Source: Paraburkholderia hiiakae (GTDB lineage: Bacteria > Pseudomonadota > Gammaproteobacteria > Burkholderiales > Burkholderiaceae). From it: a stretch of 64,000 nucleotides of DNA. This document shows, piece by piece, positions 9,122 to 17,676 of the stretch. A model generated the notes under the pieces. The model made no database searches, was not told the DNA's origin, and was given only the letters and a program-made list of their open reading frames with translations. The stretch spans positions 248,001 to 312,000 of the forward strand of contig NZ_CAJHCQ010000007.1 of assembly GCF_904848665.1 (NCBI RefSeq), given 5' to 3'. Made by a program: the position numbers and the translations under genes. How positions within the stretch are numbered: the stretch's first letter is position 1; every line of letters starts with the position of its first letter.

Positions 9122-10678
9122 TCAGTCGATTTGCTTTTGCCACGCGGCGAAGATTGCGCCGCACACCGCCACGCCGATCAGGAAGTAAAACCCGTCGAGC
9201 GAACTCAGAAAGCTCGCCTGCTGCGCGACCATGCGGCTCACCTGTGCGAGCGCGAGTCCGTGCGCTTCGCTCGCGGACCGGCCCATGAGTTCGAACGAAT
9301 GCGTTAGCGTGGCATAGGTGCTCTGAAATGCCGGGTTGAACGGATTCACGAATTCGGCGAGCCGCGCCTGGTGCAGCGCGAGCCGGTGCTGCTCGACGAT
9401 GATAACCGTGGCGGTCGCGAACGATATCGTCAACTGTCGGACGATGTTTTTCAAGCGGTAACCGTGCGTGAATTCTTCGATCGCGAAGATGCGGAACGTG
9501 AGGTTCGCGACGGGCAGCACGATGAAGAGCAGCAGGAGCCCGCGCAGCAGCAGCGGCGGGATGAGCCAGGCATCGCTTGCTTGCGGCGTGAGTCGCGTCA
9601 TCCAGAGCGAGATGAACGCCGAGAGCACGAAGCCGGGCACGATGATCCACTTCTTGTGCGTGATGAGCTTCGCGTACCGGAAGTAGAAAAAAAGCGCGCC
9701 GGCCGAGATAAGCGACGTGACGCCGGTTAGGCGGCCGGCATTTTCGACGGGGTAGTTGAATCCGCCTTCGAGCAGCCGCGAGACGAGGTAGCTGAGCGCC
9801 GTGCTCAGGTAGTAATAGGCCATGTAGAGCAGCAGGCCCACCTGGAACGGTTTCTCGCGCAGCGCGTGCAGGCGCATGAGCGGCTTTGGATGATGCCACT
9901 GGTGCCAGCCGAACCAGGCGAGCGCGGTGATGCCGACCAGCGTGAGCAGGATGATTTCCGGCGACGCGCTGAAGAGTTCGAAGCGCACCTGCTGCATCGC
10001 GATTTGCAGCGCGCCCTGCGCAAACGCGAAGATGATATACGGCCAGAAGTGAGCTTCGCCGCGTTCCTCGGGCAGTAAGTGACCCGTATCGGGCAGCGCG
10101 AGCAGGGCTAGCGCGGCATAGAGCACGCCTGCGGGCGCGGAAAAGGCGAACAGGGCGCGCCAGTCGAAATGCGCGACGAGTTGGCCGCCCACGAGCGGCG
10201 CGAGCGCGCTGGAGAGCACGATAAGAATGAGGAACGCGCGCGTCGCGACCGGGCGTTGCTGCGGCGTGAAGCTGATCTGGATGAGGATGCGGCAGGTGCC
10301 CATCATCGGGCCGATGAAATAGCCCTGAAATCCACGCGCGAAGGCGAGTTCGATCGACGATTCGCACAGCGCCGCCGCGATCGCGCCGGCGGAATAGAGC
10401 AGCAGGCAGCTAGCCACGTAGCGCCGGTAACCCATGCGCTCCACCCACCATTGCTGCTGCAGGATGCCCAGAACGGCGCACACGGCGTAGGCGCTCGACG
10501 ACCAGACGAGCTCATCCGGCGAAGCGTTGATGCCGCCTGCGATATGACTCGTGAAGAACGAGAAGATCGCGTTGTCGTAGTAGTCGAGGCCGGTCGCGAG
10601 GGCGAGCACCCACGGGAAAAAGTCGCCGCGCAGGCGCGCCGCGCTGAAGATCGGCTCGCGGGGCTGGGCCGTGCTCAT
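9122..10678 (-). CDS. MFS transporter, DHA2 (EmrB/QacA-like) drug exporter
   Basis: A 518-residue membrane protein with about 14 hydrophobic helices, the topology of the DHA2 family of proton-driven drug exporters. The first helix region contains the aspartates of LATGLDYYDNAIFSF, and a loop with ERMGYRR corresponds to the MFS motif A position. Its start overlaps the stop of the upstream MerR-type regulator by 4 bp (ATGA), so the two are translationally coupled. This makes a self-contained resistance unit: a regulator that senses a compound and an exporter that removes it. The substrate cannot be deduced. Confidence 0.88.
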   Translation of the reverse strand: MSTAQPREPIFSAARLRGDFFPWVLALATGLDYYDNAIFSFFTSHIAGGINASPDELVWSSSAYAVCAVLGILQQQWWVERMGYRRYVASCLLLYSAGAIAAALCESSIELAFARGFQGYFIGPMMGTCRILIQISFTPQQRPVATRAFLILIVLSSALAPLVGGQLVAHFDWRALFAFSAPAGVLYAALALLALPDTGHLLPEERGEAHFWPYIIFAFAQGALQIAMQQVRFELFSASPEIILLTLVGITALAWFGWHQWHHPKPLMRLHALREKPFQVGLLLYMAYYYLSTALSYLVSRLLEGGFNYPVENAGRLTGVTSLISAGALFFYFRYAKLITHKKWIIVPGFVLSAFISLWMTRLTPQASDAWLIPPLLLRGLLLLFIVLPVANLTFRIFAIEEFTHGYRLKNIVRQLTISFATATVIIVEQHRLALHQARLAEFVNPFNPAFQSTYATLTHSFELMGRSASEAHGLALAQVSRMVAQQASFLSSLDGFYFLIGVAVCGAIFAAWQKQID

Positions 10679-11226
10679 GCCGATTCGTTGTCGCCGCGCG
10701 CTTTGCCCGAACGCTCTGCCGCGTTGCCGTCCTTGACGCTCGCGGCCGCCTTGCGGCGTCGAGTGGCGGCGAGGCGCTGCTCGATCAGTTGATCGGACGG
10801 CTCGCCTGCCAGGCGCCGCTGCAGGTAGTCGAGGTCGTCGGCAAGCTCCGCGCGCACCGTCTGCGCCTCTTTCAACTCGCGGCGCACGGCCGCAATGCGC
10901 GTGTCCAGCGTATCGATCTGCTGCGCAAGCGCGTCGGCGATCTGCTGGAGCGACTCTTGCGAATAGCGCCGGCGGCCTTCGCCGGCCTGTTCGAGCGGCC
11001 GCTTGAGCATTTCGGTGATGCCGTGCAGCGAAAAACCGAGCGCGCGCAGGCGCAGGATGCGCGAGAACTGTTCGAGGTCGTGCTCGTCGTAGAGCCGATA
11101 GCGGCCTTCGCTGCGCGAGGGGCTGACGAGCCCACGCTCTTCGTAATATTTGAGCGTGCGCGGCGTGACATTGAGCCGCTCGGCGGCGTCGCGCACCGTG
11201 AGCAGCGCAGGGGAATCCTTGGGCAT
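10675..11226 (-). CDS. MerR family transcriptional regulator
   Basis: A 183-residue regulator. Residues 9-75 form the MerR winged helix-turn-helix: LLTVRDAAERLNVTPRTLKY, then a wing ending GRYRLYDEHDLEQ. A coiled-coil dimerisation region follows (about 95-150), and then a basic, low-complexity tail. There are no clustered cysteines in the effector region, so a metal sensor is unlikely; a drug or small-molecule sensor fits better. It is the first gene of a two-gene unit with an MFS exporter. Its promoter has the long spacer and dyad typical of MerR-controlled promoters, so it probably regulates its own operon. Confidence 0.92.
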   Translation of the reverse strand: MPKDSPALLTVRDAAERLNVTPRTLKYYEERGLVSPSRSEGRYRLYDEHDLEQFSRILRLRALGFSLHGITEMLKRPLEQAGEGRRRYSQESLQQIADALAQQIDTLDTRIAAVRRELKEAQTVRAELADDLDYLQRRLAGEPSDQLIEQRLAATRRRKAAASVKDGNAAERSGKARGDNESA

Positions 11227-11270
11227 GGGGAACTCTTTATTCGCCGTGGGGCGATCAAGGCATGCCGCGC

Positions 11271-11301
11271 ATTATAGTTTAACGTGAACGTTCACGTACA
11301 G
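11271..11301 (-). promoter_or_regulatory. MerR-type promoter with 19-bp spacer
   Basis: On the minus strand, a perfect TATAAT (-10) lies at 11271-11276, and a weak CTGTAC (-35) lies 19 bp upstream at 11296-11301. Over-long 19-20 bp spacers carrying a dyad are the hallmark of promoters activated by MerR proteins through DNA distortion. The start codon is 45 bp downstream of the -10. Confidence 0.65.
11282..11297. promoter_or_regulatory. 16-bp perfect palindrome, likely MerR-regulator operator
   Basis: ACGTGAACGTTCACGT is a perfect inverted repeat located inside the long spacer of the regulator's own promoter, where MerR proteins bind. Assignment to this regulator is inferred from position. 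Confidence 0.7.
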
Positions 11302-11335
11302 GTTGTGACGTGAAACGATGTGCTGCCGGAAAAGA

Positions 11336-11363
11336 AAAACGCCCGCGAATTCGCGGGCGTTTT
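11336..11363 (-). terminator. Rho-independent terminator of rho
   Basis: A palindrome with arms AAAACGCCCGCGAA / TTCGCGGGCGTTTT (centre GAATTC), 26 bp past the rho stop codon. It is symmetric and could work in both directions. Confidence 0.85.
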
Positions 11364-11388
11364 GCGATGAATCAAGCGGGCGAGGGCC

Positions 11389-12651
11389 TTAACCGCCGCG
11401 GCGCATCATGTCGAAGAACTCGGAGTTGTTCTTCGTCTGACGGATCTTGTCGAGCAGGAATTCCATGGCCTCGACTTCGTCCATGTCGTGGATGAACTTG
11501 CGCAGCACCCAGATCTTCTGGAGGATGTCCGGCTTGATCAACAGCTCTTCGCGACGCGTGCCCGACTTGTTCAGGTTGATCGATGGATAGACGCGCTTTT
11601 CCGCGAGGCGGCGCTCGAGGTGCACTTCCATGTTGCCGGTGCCCTTGAACTCTTCGTAGATCACGTCGTCCATGCGGCTGCCGGTTTCGATCAGCGCCGT
11701 GCCGATGATGGTGAGCGAGCCGCCTTCTTCGATATTGCGCGCGGCGCCGAAGAAGCGCTTCGGGCGCTGGAGCGCGTTGGCGTCCACACCACCCGTGAGC
11801 ACCTTGCCCGATGCGGGCACAACGGTGTTGTAGGCGCGGGCGAGACGCGTGATCGAGTCGAGCAGAATCACGACGTCGTGCTTCATTTCGACGAGGCGCT
11901 TAGCCTTTTCGATCACCATTTCGGCGACCTGCACGTGACGCGCAGCCGGTTCGTCGAAGGTCGAGGCGATCACTTCGCCCGCCACCGAGCGCTGCATTTC
12001 GGTCACTTCTTCCGGACGCTCGTCGATCAGCAGCACGAACAGGACTACGTCGGGGTGGTTCTGCTTGATGGCGTGCGCGATGTGCTGGAGCATCACGGTC
12101 TTGCCGGACTTGGGCGAGGCGACCAGCAGGCCGCGCTGACCCTTGCCGATGGGCGCGATCATATCGATGATGCGGCCCGTGACGTTTTCTTCGCCACGCA
12201 TCTCACGCTCGAGCAGCAGCACCTTGTTCGGGTGCAGCGGCGTGAGATTCTCGAACATGATCTTGTGCTTCGAGGCCTCCGGCGCCTGGCCGTTGACCTT
12301 GTCGACCTTCACGAGCGCGAAGTACCGCTCGCCGTCCTTCGGCGTGCGCACTTCACCTTCGATCGTGTCGCCGGTGTGCAGATTGAAGCGGCGGATCTGC
12401 GACGGGCTGATATAGATATCGTCCGTGCTGGCGAGATACGAGGTTTCCGGCGAGCGCAGGAAGCCGAAACCGTCCGGGAGCACTTCGAGCGTGCCGTCAC
12501 CGAAGATCGTTTCGCCCGTCTTGGCGCGCTTTTTGAGAATCGCGAACATGAGTTCCTGCTTGCGCAGGCGGTTCGCATTTTCGATCTCGAGGCCATTGGC
12601 CATCTCGATCAATTCAGACACGTGCTGAGACTTGAGCTCGGAAAGATGCAT
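11389..12651 (-). CDS. rho: Transcription termination factor Rho
   Basis: A 420-residue hexameric RNA helicase. The N-terminal helical and cold-shock-like RNA-binding domain contains DGFGFLRSP. The ATPase domain has Walker A (ASPKSGKT), the motif LLIDERPEEVTEM and the Q-loop/R-loop region near the C-terminus. Length and ends match the usual proteobacterial Rho (about 420 residues). It stops transcription at unstructured C-rich RNA and is cytoplasmic. The gene is monocistronic: a terminator follows directly and a leader of about 120 nt precedes it. Rho commonly controls its own leader, which fits the layout but is not shown by sequence. Confidence 0.98.
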   Translation of the reverse strand: MHLSELKSQHVSELIEMANGLEIENANRLRKQELMFAILKKRAKTGETIFGDGTLEVLPDGFGFLRSPETSYLASTDDIYISPSQIRRFNLHTGDTIEGEVRTPKDGERYFALVKVDKVNGQAPEASKHKIMFENLTPLHPNKVLLLEREMRGEENVTGRIIDMIAPIGKGQRGLLVASPKSGKTVMLQHIAHAIKQNHPDVVLFVLLIDERPEEVTEMQRSVAGEVIASTFDEPAARHVQVAEMVIEKAKRLVEMKHDVVILLDSITRLARAYNTVVPASGKVLTGGVDANALQRPKRFFGAARNIEEGGSLTIIGTALIETGSRMDDVIYEEFKGTGNMEVHLERRLAEKRVYPSINLNKSGTRREELLIKPDILQKIWVLRKFIHDMDEVEAMEFLLDKIRQTKNNSEFFDMMRRGG

Positions 12652-12777
12652 ACGGAGAACCCGTCGGGGAGGATGCGACGAAAAGAATGGGGGAACAGAA
12701 GCGAGCGGAACCGCTCAAGGACTTTTGCGCGAAACTTTGCTTGAAGCTTTATAAGGGCGCCGGTAGACGCTTTATGA

Positions 12778-12786
12778 ATTCTAGCA
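12778..12786 (-). promoter_or_regulatory. Predicted extended -10 promoter of rho
   Basis: The minus strand reads TGCTAGAAT, a TGn extended -10 element with TAGAAT. No good -35 is visible at the usual spacing. It would give a leader of about 120 nt. Confidence 0.4.
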
Positions 12787-12939
12787 TAGCACACGCCAAA
12801 AACCGTCAGTGAAGACCGACAGCAAGTTTCGACGTGTTTTTATGGTGCGTGTTGTCGCATGACAACACGCACCTTTGCGTGGCTCAATCCCTTGCTGGCC
12901 GGACGATGCGCCCGGGCAGGGGGGCGGCCAGCGAGGAAG

Positions 12940-13266
12940 TTACAGGTGGCTGTCCAGGAACGCGGTCAGCTGCGACTTCGAGAGTGCGCCGACCTTCTGT
13001 GCCGCCACGGCGCCGTTCTTGAAAAGGATCAGCGTGGGGATGCCGCGCACGCCGAACTTCACCGGCGTCGACTGGTGCTCGTCGACGTTGATCTTCGCGA
13101 CCTGAAGGCGATCGCCATAATCCTTCGCGACTTCATCGAGAATCGGCGCGATCATCTTGCACGGACCACACCACTCGGCCCAGAAGTCCAGCAGCACGGG
13201 CTTGTCGGATTTCACGACGTCCTGTTCGAACGATGCGTCGCTGATATGCTTGATTTGTTCGCTCAT
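12940..13266 (-). CDS. trxA: Thioredoxin 1
   Basis: A 108-residue thioredoxin that reduces protein disulfides in the cytoplasm, recharged by thioredoxin reductase. The active site WCGPC is present in FWAEWCGPCKMIAPIL, and the cis-proline segment reads GIPTLILFKNG. The ATG at 13266 gives the standard N-terminus MSEQIKHISDASF; an upstream in-frame ATG at 13350 adds 28 unrelated residues. It lies upstream of rho on the same strand, the arrangement seen in many proteobacteria, but about 290 bp and a predicted rho promoter separate them. Confidence 0.97.
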   Translation of the reverse strand: MSEQIKHISDASFEQDVVKSDKPVLLDFWAEWCGPCKMIAPILDEVAKDYGDRLQVAKINVDEHQSTPVKFGVRGIPTLILFKNGAVAAQKVGALSKSQLTAFLDSHL

Positions 13267-13720
13267 TGTATGAATACCTCTTTCGATTCGAGGCAGAGTA
13301 AATTGCTCGCCACGATACACCAGAACTGAAAATTCATCCGGGGCCGCCAAGGCGGCCAGACCGAACCCGAGTCACACGTCCGAATCACACGCCATTCGCA
13401 CGAAAACCACGTGGCCCAGCCAAATGCCGACGCCAGTGTAGCCTAAATCCCTATGCGTTGCCGACGGTGATAGTACTCATGCCGCAAGCAGGGTTTCCGT
13501 CCCCCAGGCCACATTCGGCGGGACATTCGGGCAGCGGCGCGAACATTTTCGCGGGGGCCTCTTCGTGCGACACCTCGTGCTCCTGCACGCTATCTGGAGG
13601 CGGTGCGGGCCGTTGCAAGTGGGGGCTCCCCATGGCGCGCAAGTATGTCCGGAGCGGCTCGGCGCGTTTTTTCGCACTGCAGCAGTCGCATTGCTGCGCG
13701 ACCGATGTTAGAATGCGACG
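13267..13720. other. Intergenic region between trxA and ffs
   Basis: About 450 bp between divergent transcripts. It should hold the trxA promoter on the minus strand and the ffs promoter near its right end (TAGAAT at 13709-13714). The middle has a weak open frame, listed separately. I see nothing else. Confidence 0.5.
13451..13633 (-). CDS. Possible small cysteine-containing protein (doubtful)
   Basis: A 60-codon open frame beginning MGSPHLQRPAPPPDS and ending in a segment with three cysteines (CPAECGLGDGNPAC). It carries a His/Glu-rich stretch (HEVSHEE), and codon third positions are mostly G or C. There is no strong ribosome site, and I recognise no family. It sits in an otherwise empty 450-bp gap. 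It may be a real small protein or a chance frame in GC-rich DNA. Confidence 0.22.
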   Translation of the reverse strand: MGSPHLQRPAPPPDSVQEHEVSHEEAPAKMFAPLPECPAECGLGDGNPACGMSTITVGNA

Positions 13721-13820
13721 TGACGGGCCTCCTCGCATGGAGGGGCGGTCAACCTGGTCAGGTCGGGAACGAAGCAGCCACAGCCGTTTTCCGCCAGTGC
13801 CGAGGGTCAGGCTCGTCACC
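13721..13820 (+). ncRNA. ffs: Signal recognition particle RNA, small bacterial type (4.5S RNA)
   Basis: The conserved apical domain is clear: ACCTGGTCAGGTCGGGAACG followed by AAGCAGCCACAG, which is the GGTCAGGN...GAAGCAGCC signature that binds Ffh. The ends pair (TGACGGGCCTCC with the 3' GGCTCGTCA region) to give the long 4.5S hairpin. A TAGAAT -10 lies at 13709-13714, and a T-rich tract (13821-13832) follows the 3' end as terminator. 4.5S RNA and Ffh target ribosomes making membrane proteins to the inner membrane. Placement just upstream of dnaX is common in betaproteobacteria. The exact ends are estimates. Confidence 0.93.
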
Positions 13821-14039
13821 TTCCTCTTTTTTCTTCCAGTTCTTCCTCAGATACGACATGCCTGCCGCGCCACTGAGTGCGCGACGCAGTTCTTCGTTCG
13901 TCGTGTTTTCAAGCCTTCGTCGCCGCTGTTTTCGTCGTCCGTAATCGCTCGCTAGCGCCATTGCGCGGCGGCTGCGGGGTAAGTATTGGCCGCCTTTCGA
14001 TTCATCTGAACGCGCGGGCGTTGCTGATACAATTTCCGC

Positions 14040-16412
14040 ATGACCTATCAAGTTCTCGCACGCAAGTGGCGACCGAAGGATTTCGCTTCGCTCGTCGGAC
14101 AGGAGCACGTGGTGCGCGCGCTCACGCATGCACTCGACGGCGGCCGCCTGCACCACGCGTATCTCTTCACGGGCACGCGCGGCGTGGGCAAGACGACGCT
14201 GTCGCGTATCTTCGCCAAGGCGCTCAATTGTGAGACCGGCGTGACGTCGAAGCCGTGCGGCGTGTGCCGTGCGTGCCGCGAAATCGACGAAGGGCGCTTT
14301 GTCGATTACGTCGAGATGGATGCGGCGAGCAATCGCGGCGTGGACGAAATGGCGGCGCTGCTGGAGCGTGCGGTCTATGCGCCGGTCGATGCGCGCTTCA
14401 AGGTCTATATGATCGACGAAGTGCACATGCTCACGAACCACGCCTTCAATGCGATGTTGAAGACGCTGGAAGAGCCGCCTCCCCATGTGAAGTTCATCCT
14501 CGCGACGACCGATCCGCAGAAGATTCCGGTTACGGTGCTGTCGCGCTGCCTGCAGTTCAATTTGAAGCAGATGCCGGCGGGCAACATCGTCGAGCATCTC
14601 ACGCACATTCTCGGTGAGGAGAAGGTCGAGTTCGAGCTGCAGGCGCTGCGCCTGCTCGCGCGTGCGGCCGACGGCTCGATGCGCGACGCGCTTTCGCTCA
14701 CCGACCAGGCCATCGCCTATTCGGCCAACCAGGTCACCGAAGAAGCGGTGCGCGGCATGCTCGGCGCGCTCGATCAAAGCTATCTCATTCGCCTGATCGA
14801 CGCGCTCGTCGCTGGCGACGGCGCGAACGTGCTCGCCATCGCCGACGAAATGGCGCTGCGCAGCCTCTCGTTCTCCACGGCGCTGCAGGATCTTGCGAGT
14901 CTGTTCCACCGCATCGGCTGGGCGCAATTCGCGCCTTCGTCGGTGCTCGACGAGTGGCCCGAAGCCGACGAGATCCGCCGTTTTGCCGAGGTGTTGAGCC
15001 CGGAACAGGTCCAGCTTTTCTATCAGATCGCGACCCTCGGCCGCAGCGAGCTCGGCCTCGCGCCCGACGAATACGCGGGCTTCACGATGACGCTCCTGCG
15101 CATGCTCGCGTTCGAGCCTTCTGTGAGCGCGGGCAGCGTGGGCAGTGCGCCGGCTTCGAAACCCGCTGTGGCGGGCACGGGCGCACGTGCGTCGGCTGCG
15201 GTCGCGGCGTCGGCGCGTAGCGCGGAGCCTGCCGTTGCGCAGCCGGTCGCGCCGAAGGCGGCAGCTCCGGTGCCGCCGGCAGTAGAAGCCGCTCCGGCAA
15301 AGACGCCCGTTGTCGAGCCGCAAGCGAGTGCACCTGCGCCGCTCGCCAGGCCCGCGGCCGAAGCGCGCGTCGTGCCTCCGTGGGAAGACGAGGGCGAGTC
15401 TGCGCTGAACGTGAGCACGGCGCCGCAAGCGGCGGCGGCTGCCGCAGTCGAGCCGGCTGCTGCCGCTCCCGCAGAGGAGACGCAATCCGTTCAAAGCGCG
15501 GCCACTGCGCCCGAGCCGCAAGCCGAAGCGCGTGAAGAACCTGCCGCTGCGGCGTCCGCGCGCGGCGGAGCCAGCGCTGCGCTCGACGTGCTGCGCAGCA
15601 AGGGCATACGCGCTCCTACGGGCCGCGGCCCTGCTGTCGCTGCCGGCGCGGCCGCCCCGGCGCCCGCGCCGAAGGCTGCGCCGCGCATGGAAGTGAAGGT
15701 GCCGACGCCCGATCCTGCGCGCCGTGCCGCCGCCGCGCAGGAAGCGCAGACGCGCCAACCGGCGCGCAACGCCAACGCGCAGCAAGACGCCTCGGGTGCG
15801 CCTCCGTGGGACGATATCCCGCCCGACGACTACGTGCCGCTCGGCGCCGACGACGCGTATTTTGCGCCTCCCGACGATGGTTTCGTGCCTGCCTACGACA
15901 GCGAGCCGTCCGCGCCGCGCGCCGCTGCTTCGGTGCCGACGCCGTCGCCGGCCGTGGTCGATGTGAGCAAGCTGCCGCCGGGCATCCCGCTCGATCCGAT
16001 CGGCTTCACGGGCGACTGGCCCGCGCTTGCCGCTACGCTTTCGCTCAAGGGCATCTCGTACCAGCTCGCCTTCAACAGCGAACTGACGGCGCTCGAAGGC
16101 ACACTCCTCAAACTGAGCGTGCCGGTGCCGCAGTACGCCGAAGCCTCGCAGGTCGCGAAGCTCAAGGCGGCGCTCGCCGAGCGTCTTGGCAAGACCGTCG
16201 ACGTGAGCGTGGAAGTCGGCCCTGCACGCCGTACGGCGGCCGCGATCGACGCAGCAGAGCGCGCCCAGCGTCAACGCGAAGCCGAGCGCGAAATCGGCGC
16301 CGATCCCTTCGTGCAGCAACTGATTCGCGACTTCGGCGCGAGCATCGTGCCGGGCTCGATCCGGCCGGTCGCGCCGGAAGCCGCATCGGGCGGCAGTCAG
16401 GCCGCCCACTGA
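14040..16412 (+). CDS. dnaX: DNA polymerase III subunits gamma/tau
   Basis: A 790-residue clamp-loader ATPase. Domain I contains Walker A GTRGVGKT (45-52), a zinc site at C64, C73, C76 and C79, and the DEVH box (126-129). A clamp-loader lid and collar follow up to about 365. Residues about 366-640 form an Ala/Pro-rich linker. A conserved C-terminal domain (about 645-780) holds the DnaB- and polymerase alpha-binding parts of tau. I saw no A-AAA-AAG slippery heptamer, so production of a short gamma form by the E. coli mechanism is not indicated. It is followed by ybaB and recR, the conserved replication-repair trio. Confidence 0.97.
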   Translation: MTYQVLARKWRPKDFASLVGQEHVVRALTHALDGGRLHHAYLFTGTRGVGKTTLSRIFAKALNCETGVTSKPCGVCRACREIDEGRFVDYVEMDAASNRGVDEMAALLERAVYAPVDARFKVYMIDEVHMLTNHAFNAMLKTLEEPPPHVKFILATTDPQKIPVTVLSRCLQFNLKQMPAGNIVEHLTHILGEEKVEFELQALRLLARAADGSMRDALSLTDQAIAYSANQVTEEAVRGMLGALDQSYLIRLIDALVAGDGANVLAIADEMALRSLSFSTALQDLASLFHRIGWAQFAPSSVLDEWPEADEIRRFAEVLSPEQVQLFYQIATLGRSELGLAPDEYAGFTMTLLRMLAFEPSVSAGSVGSAPASKPAVAGTGARASAAVAASARSAEPAVAQPVAPKAAAPVPPAVEAAPAKTPVVEPQASAPAPLARPAAEARVVPPWEDEGESALNVSTAPQAAAAAAVEPAAAAPAEETQSVQSAATAPEPQAEAREEPAAAASARGGASAALDVLRSKGIRAPTGRGPAVAAGAAAPAPAPKAAPRMEVKVPTPDPARRAAAAQEAQTRQPARNANAQQDASGAPPWDDIPPDDYVPLGADDAYFAPPDDGFVPAYDSEPSAPRAAASVPTPSPAVVDVSKLPPGIPLDPIGFTGDWPALAATLSLKGISYQLAFNSELTALEGTLLKLSVPVPQYAEASQVAKLKAALAERLGKTVDVSVEVGPARRTAAAIDAAERAQRQREAEREIGADPFVQQLIRDFGASIVPGSIRPVAPEAASGGSQAAH

Positions 16413-16494
16413 TTTGCGCCGCGCGGCGCCGGAAGCGTCGCGCGCTTTTGAGCGCATCGATTCGAACGACTACGATCCAGAAGGAGCAGTGACT

Positions 16495-16821
16495 ATGTTG
16501 AAAGGCCAACTCGCAGGGCTCATGAAGCAAGCCCAGCAGATGCAGGAAAACATGAAGAAGATGCAGGAGCAGCTTGCCCAGATCGAAGTCGAGGGTCAGG
16601 CTGGCGCCGGTCTCGTCAAGGTCACGATGACCTGCCGCAACGACGTCCGTCGCGTGTCGATCGATCCGAGCCTGCTCGCGGACGACAAGGACATGCTCGA
16701 AGACCTCGTGGCCGCGGCGTTCAACGACGCGGTGCGCAAGGCCGAAGCCACGTCGCAGGAAAAGATGGGCGGTATGACCGCTGGTCTGCCGCTGCCGCCG
16801 GGCTTCAAGATGCCGTTCTAA
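16495..16821 (+). CDS. ybaB: YbaB/EbfC family nucleoid-associated protein
   Basis: A 108-residue DNA-binding protein. It begins MLKGQLAGLMKQAQQMQENM with a long N-terminal helix, followed by the conserved core with VTMTCRNDVRRVSIDPSLL and the C-terminal LPLPPGFKMPF. It forms a tweezers-shaped dimer that coats DNA. The ATG at 16495 is preceded by AGAAGGAGCAGTGACT, a strong ribosome site. It lies between dnaX and recR, as in most proteobacteria, which supports co-expression. Confidence 0.96.
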   Translation: MLKGQLAGLMKQAQQMQENMKKMQEQLAQIEVEGQAGAGLVKVTMTCRNDVRRVSIDPSLLADDKDMLEDLVAAAFNDAVRKAEATSQEKMGGMTAGLPLPPGFKMPF

Positions 16822-17006
16822 GGAACGTTGCGAGCGCCGCGTCTGCTTTCGGCGGACCGGCGCCCGCGCGTCTAGCGTGCCCGGCCGTAGCTGGTACGGC
16901 TGTGCAGGCGCTGGCGTCGAGGCTTCAAAAGCACCAGGCAGCAGCAAGTCGTCGCAGGAAGCCACATTCGCTTCAAACCCCGTCGCGCATCTCGCGCTGA
17001 ATCCGC

Positions 17007-17603
17007 ATGAAACAACCTTCCGCTCTCGCCGCTCTCGTCGAGGCGCTGCGCGTGTTGCCCGGCGTCGGCCCGAAGTCGGCGCAACGCATGGCTTATCACC
17101 TGATGCAGCACGACCGCGACGGCGCCGAAAAGCTCGGCAACGCGCTCCTGTTCGCGACCGGGAATCTGAAGCATTGCGAGAAGTGCAATACCTTCACCGA
17201 AGCTCAGGTCTGCGAAACGTGTCTGGACGAAGAGCGTGACCCGACGCTCTTGTGTGTGGTCGAAACGCCCGCCGACCAGATCATGCTCGAACAGACCATG
17301 ACGTATCGCGGGCTGTATTTTGTGTTGATGGGGCATCTGAGTCCGCTCGATGGCATCGGTCCGAAAGAGATCCATTTCGACCGCCTTGTGAAGCGCGCCT
17401 CGGATGGCGTCGTCAAGGAAGTGGTGCTCGCAACCAATTTCACGAACGAGGGCGAGGCGACGGCTCATTATCTCGGCCAGACGCTCAAGGCGCGTGGACT
17501 TGCCGTCACGCGCCTCGCACGCGGCGTGCCGGTGGGCGGCGAGCTCGAATACGTCGACGCGGGCACCATTGCACGGGCCATGCTCGACCGGCGCTCGATG
17601 TAG
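17007..17603 (+). CDS. recR: Recombination mediator protein RecR
   Basis: A 198-residue protein with an N-terminal helix-hairpin-helix (LPGVGPKSAQRMAYHL), a four-cysteine zinc finger at C57, C60, C69 and C72, and a Toprim domain starting LCVVETPADQIMLEQT. Its length is the usual 198. With RecF/RecO it loads RecA onto SSB-coated gaps. It follows ybaB after 185 bp, a gap with no visible gene. Confidence 0.97.
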   Translation: MKQPSALAALVEALRVLPGVGPKSAQRMAYHLMQHDRDGAEKLGNALLFATGNLKHCEKCNTFTEAQVCETCLDEERDPTLLCVVETPADQIMLEQTMTYRGLYFVLMGHLSPLDGIGPKEIHFDRLVKRASDGVVKEVVLATNFTNEGEATAHYLGQTLKARGLAVTRLARGVPVGGELEYVDAGTIARAMLDRRSM

Positions 17604-17676
17604 CGTCTCGCCATGCCTCGACACGCGGCGTATTCAACATTGGCGCCGCACGCCGAACAGAACGAAAGGAGACACC

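Noticed and set aside
13758..16457. An 899-codon open frame on the minus strand opposite dnaX
   Set aside because: High GC and strong codon bias in the sense gene remove stop codons from an antisense frame. The product is Arg-rich with no recognisable domain, and it runs through the SRP RNA gene.
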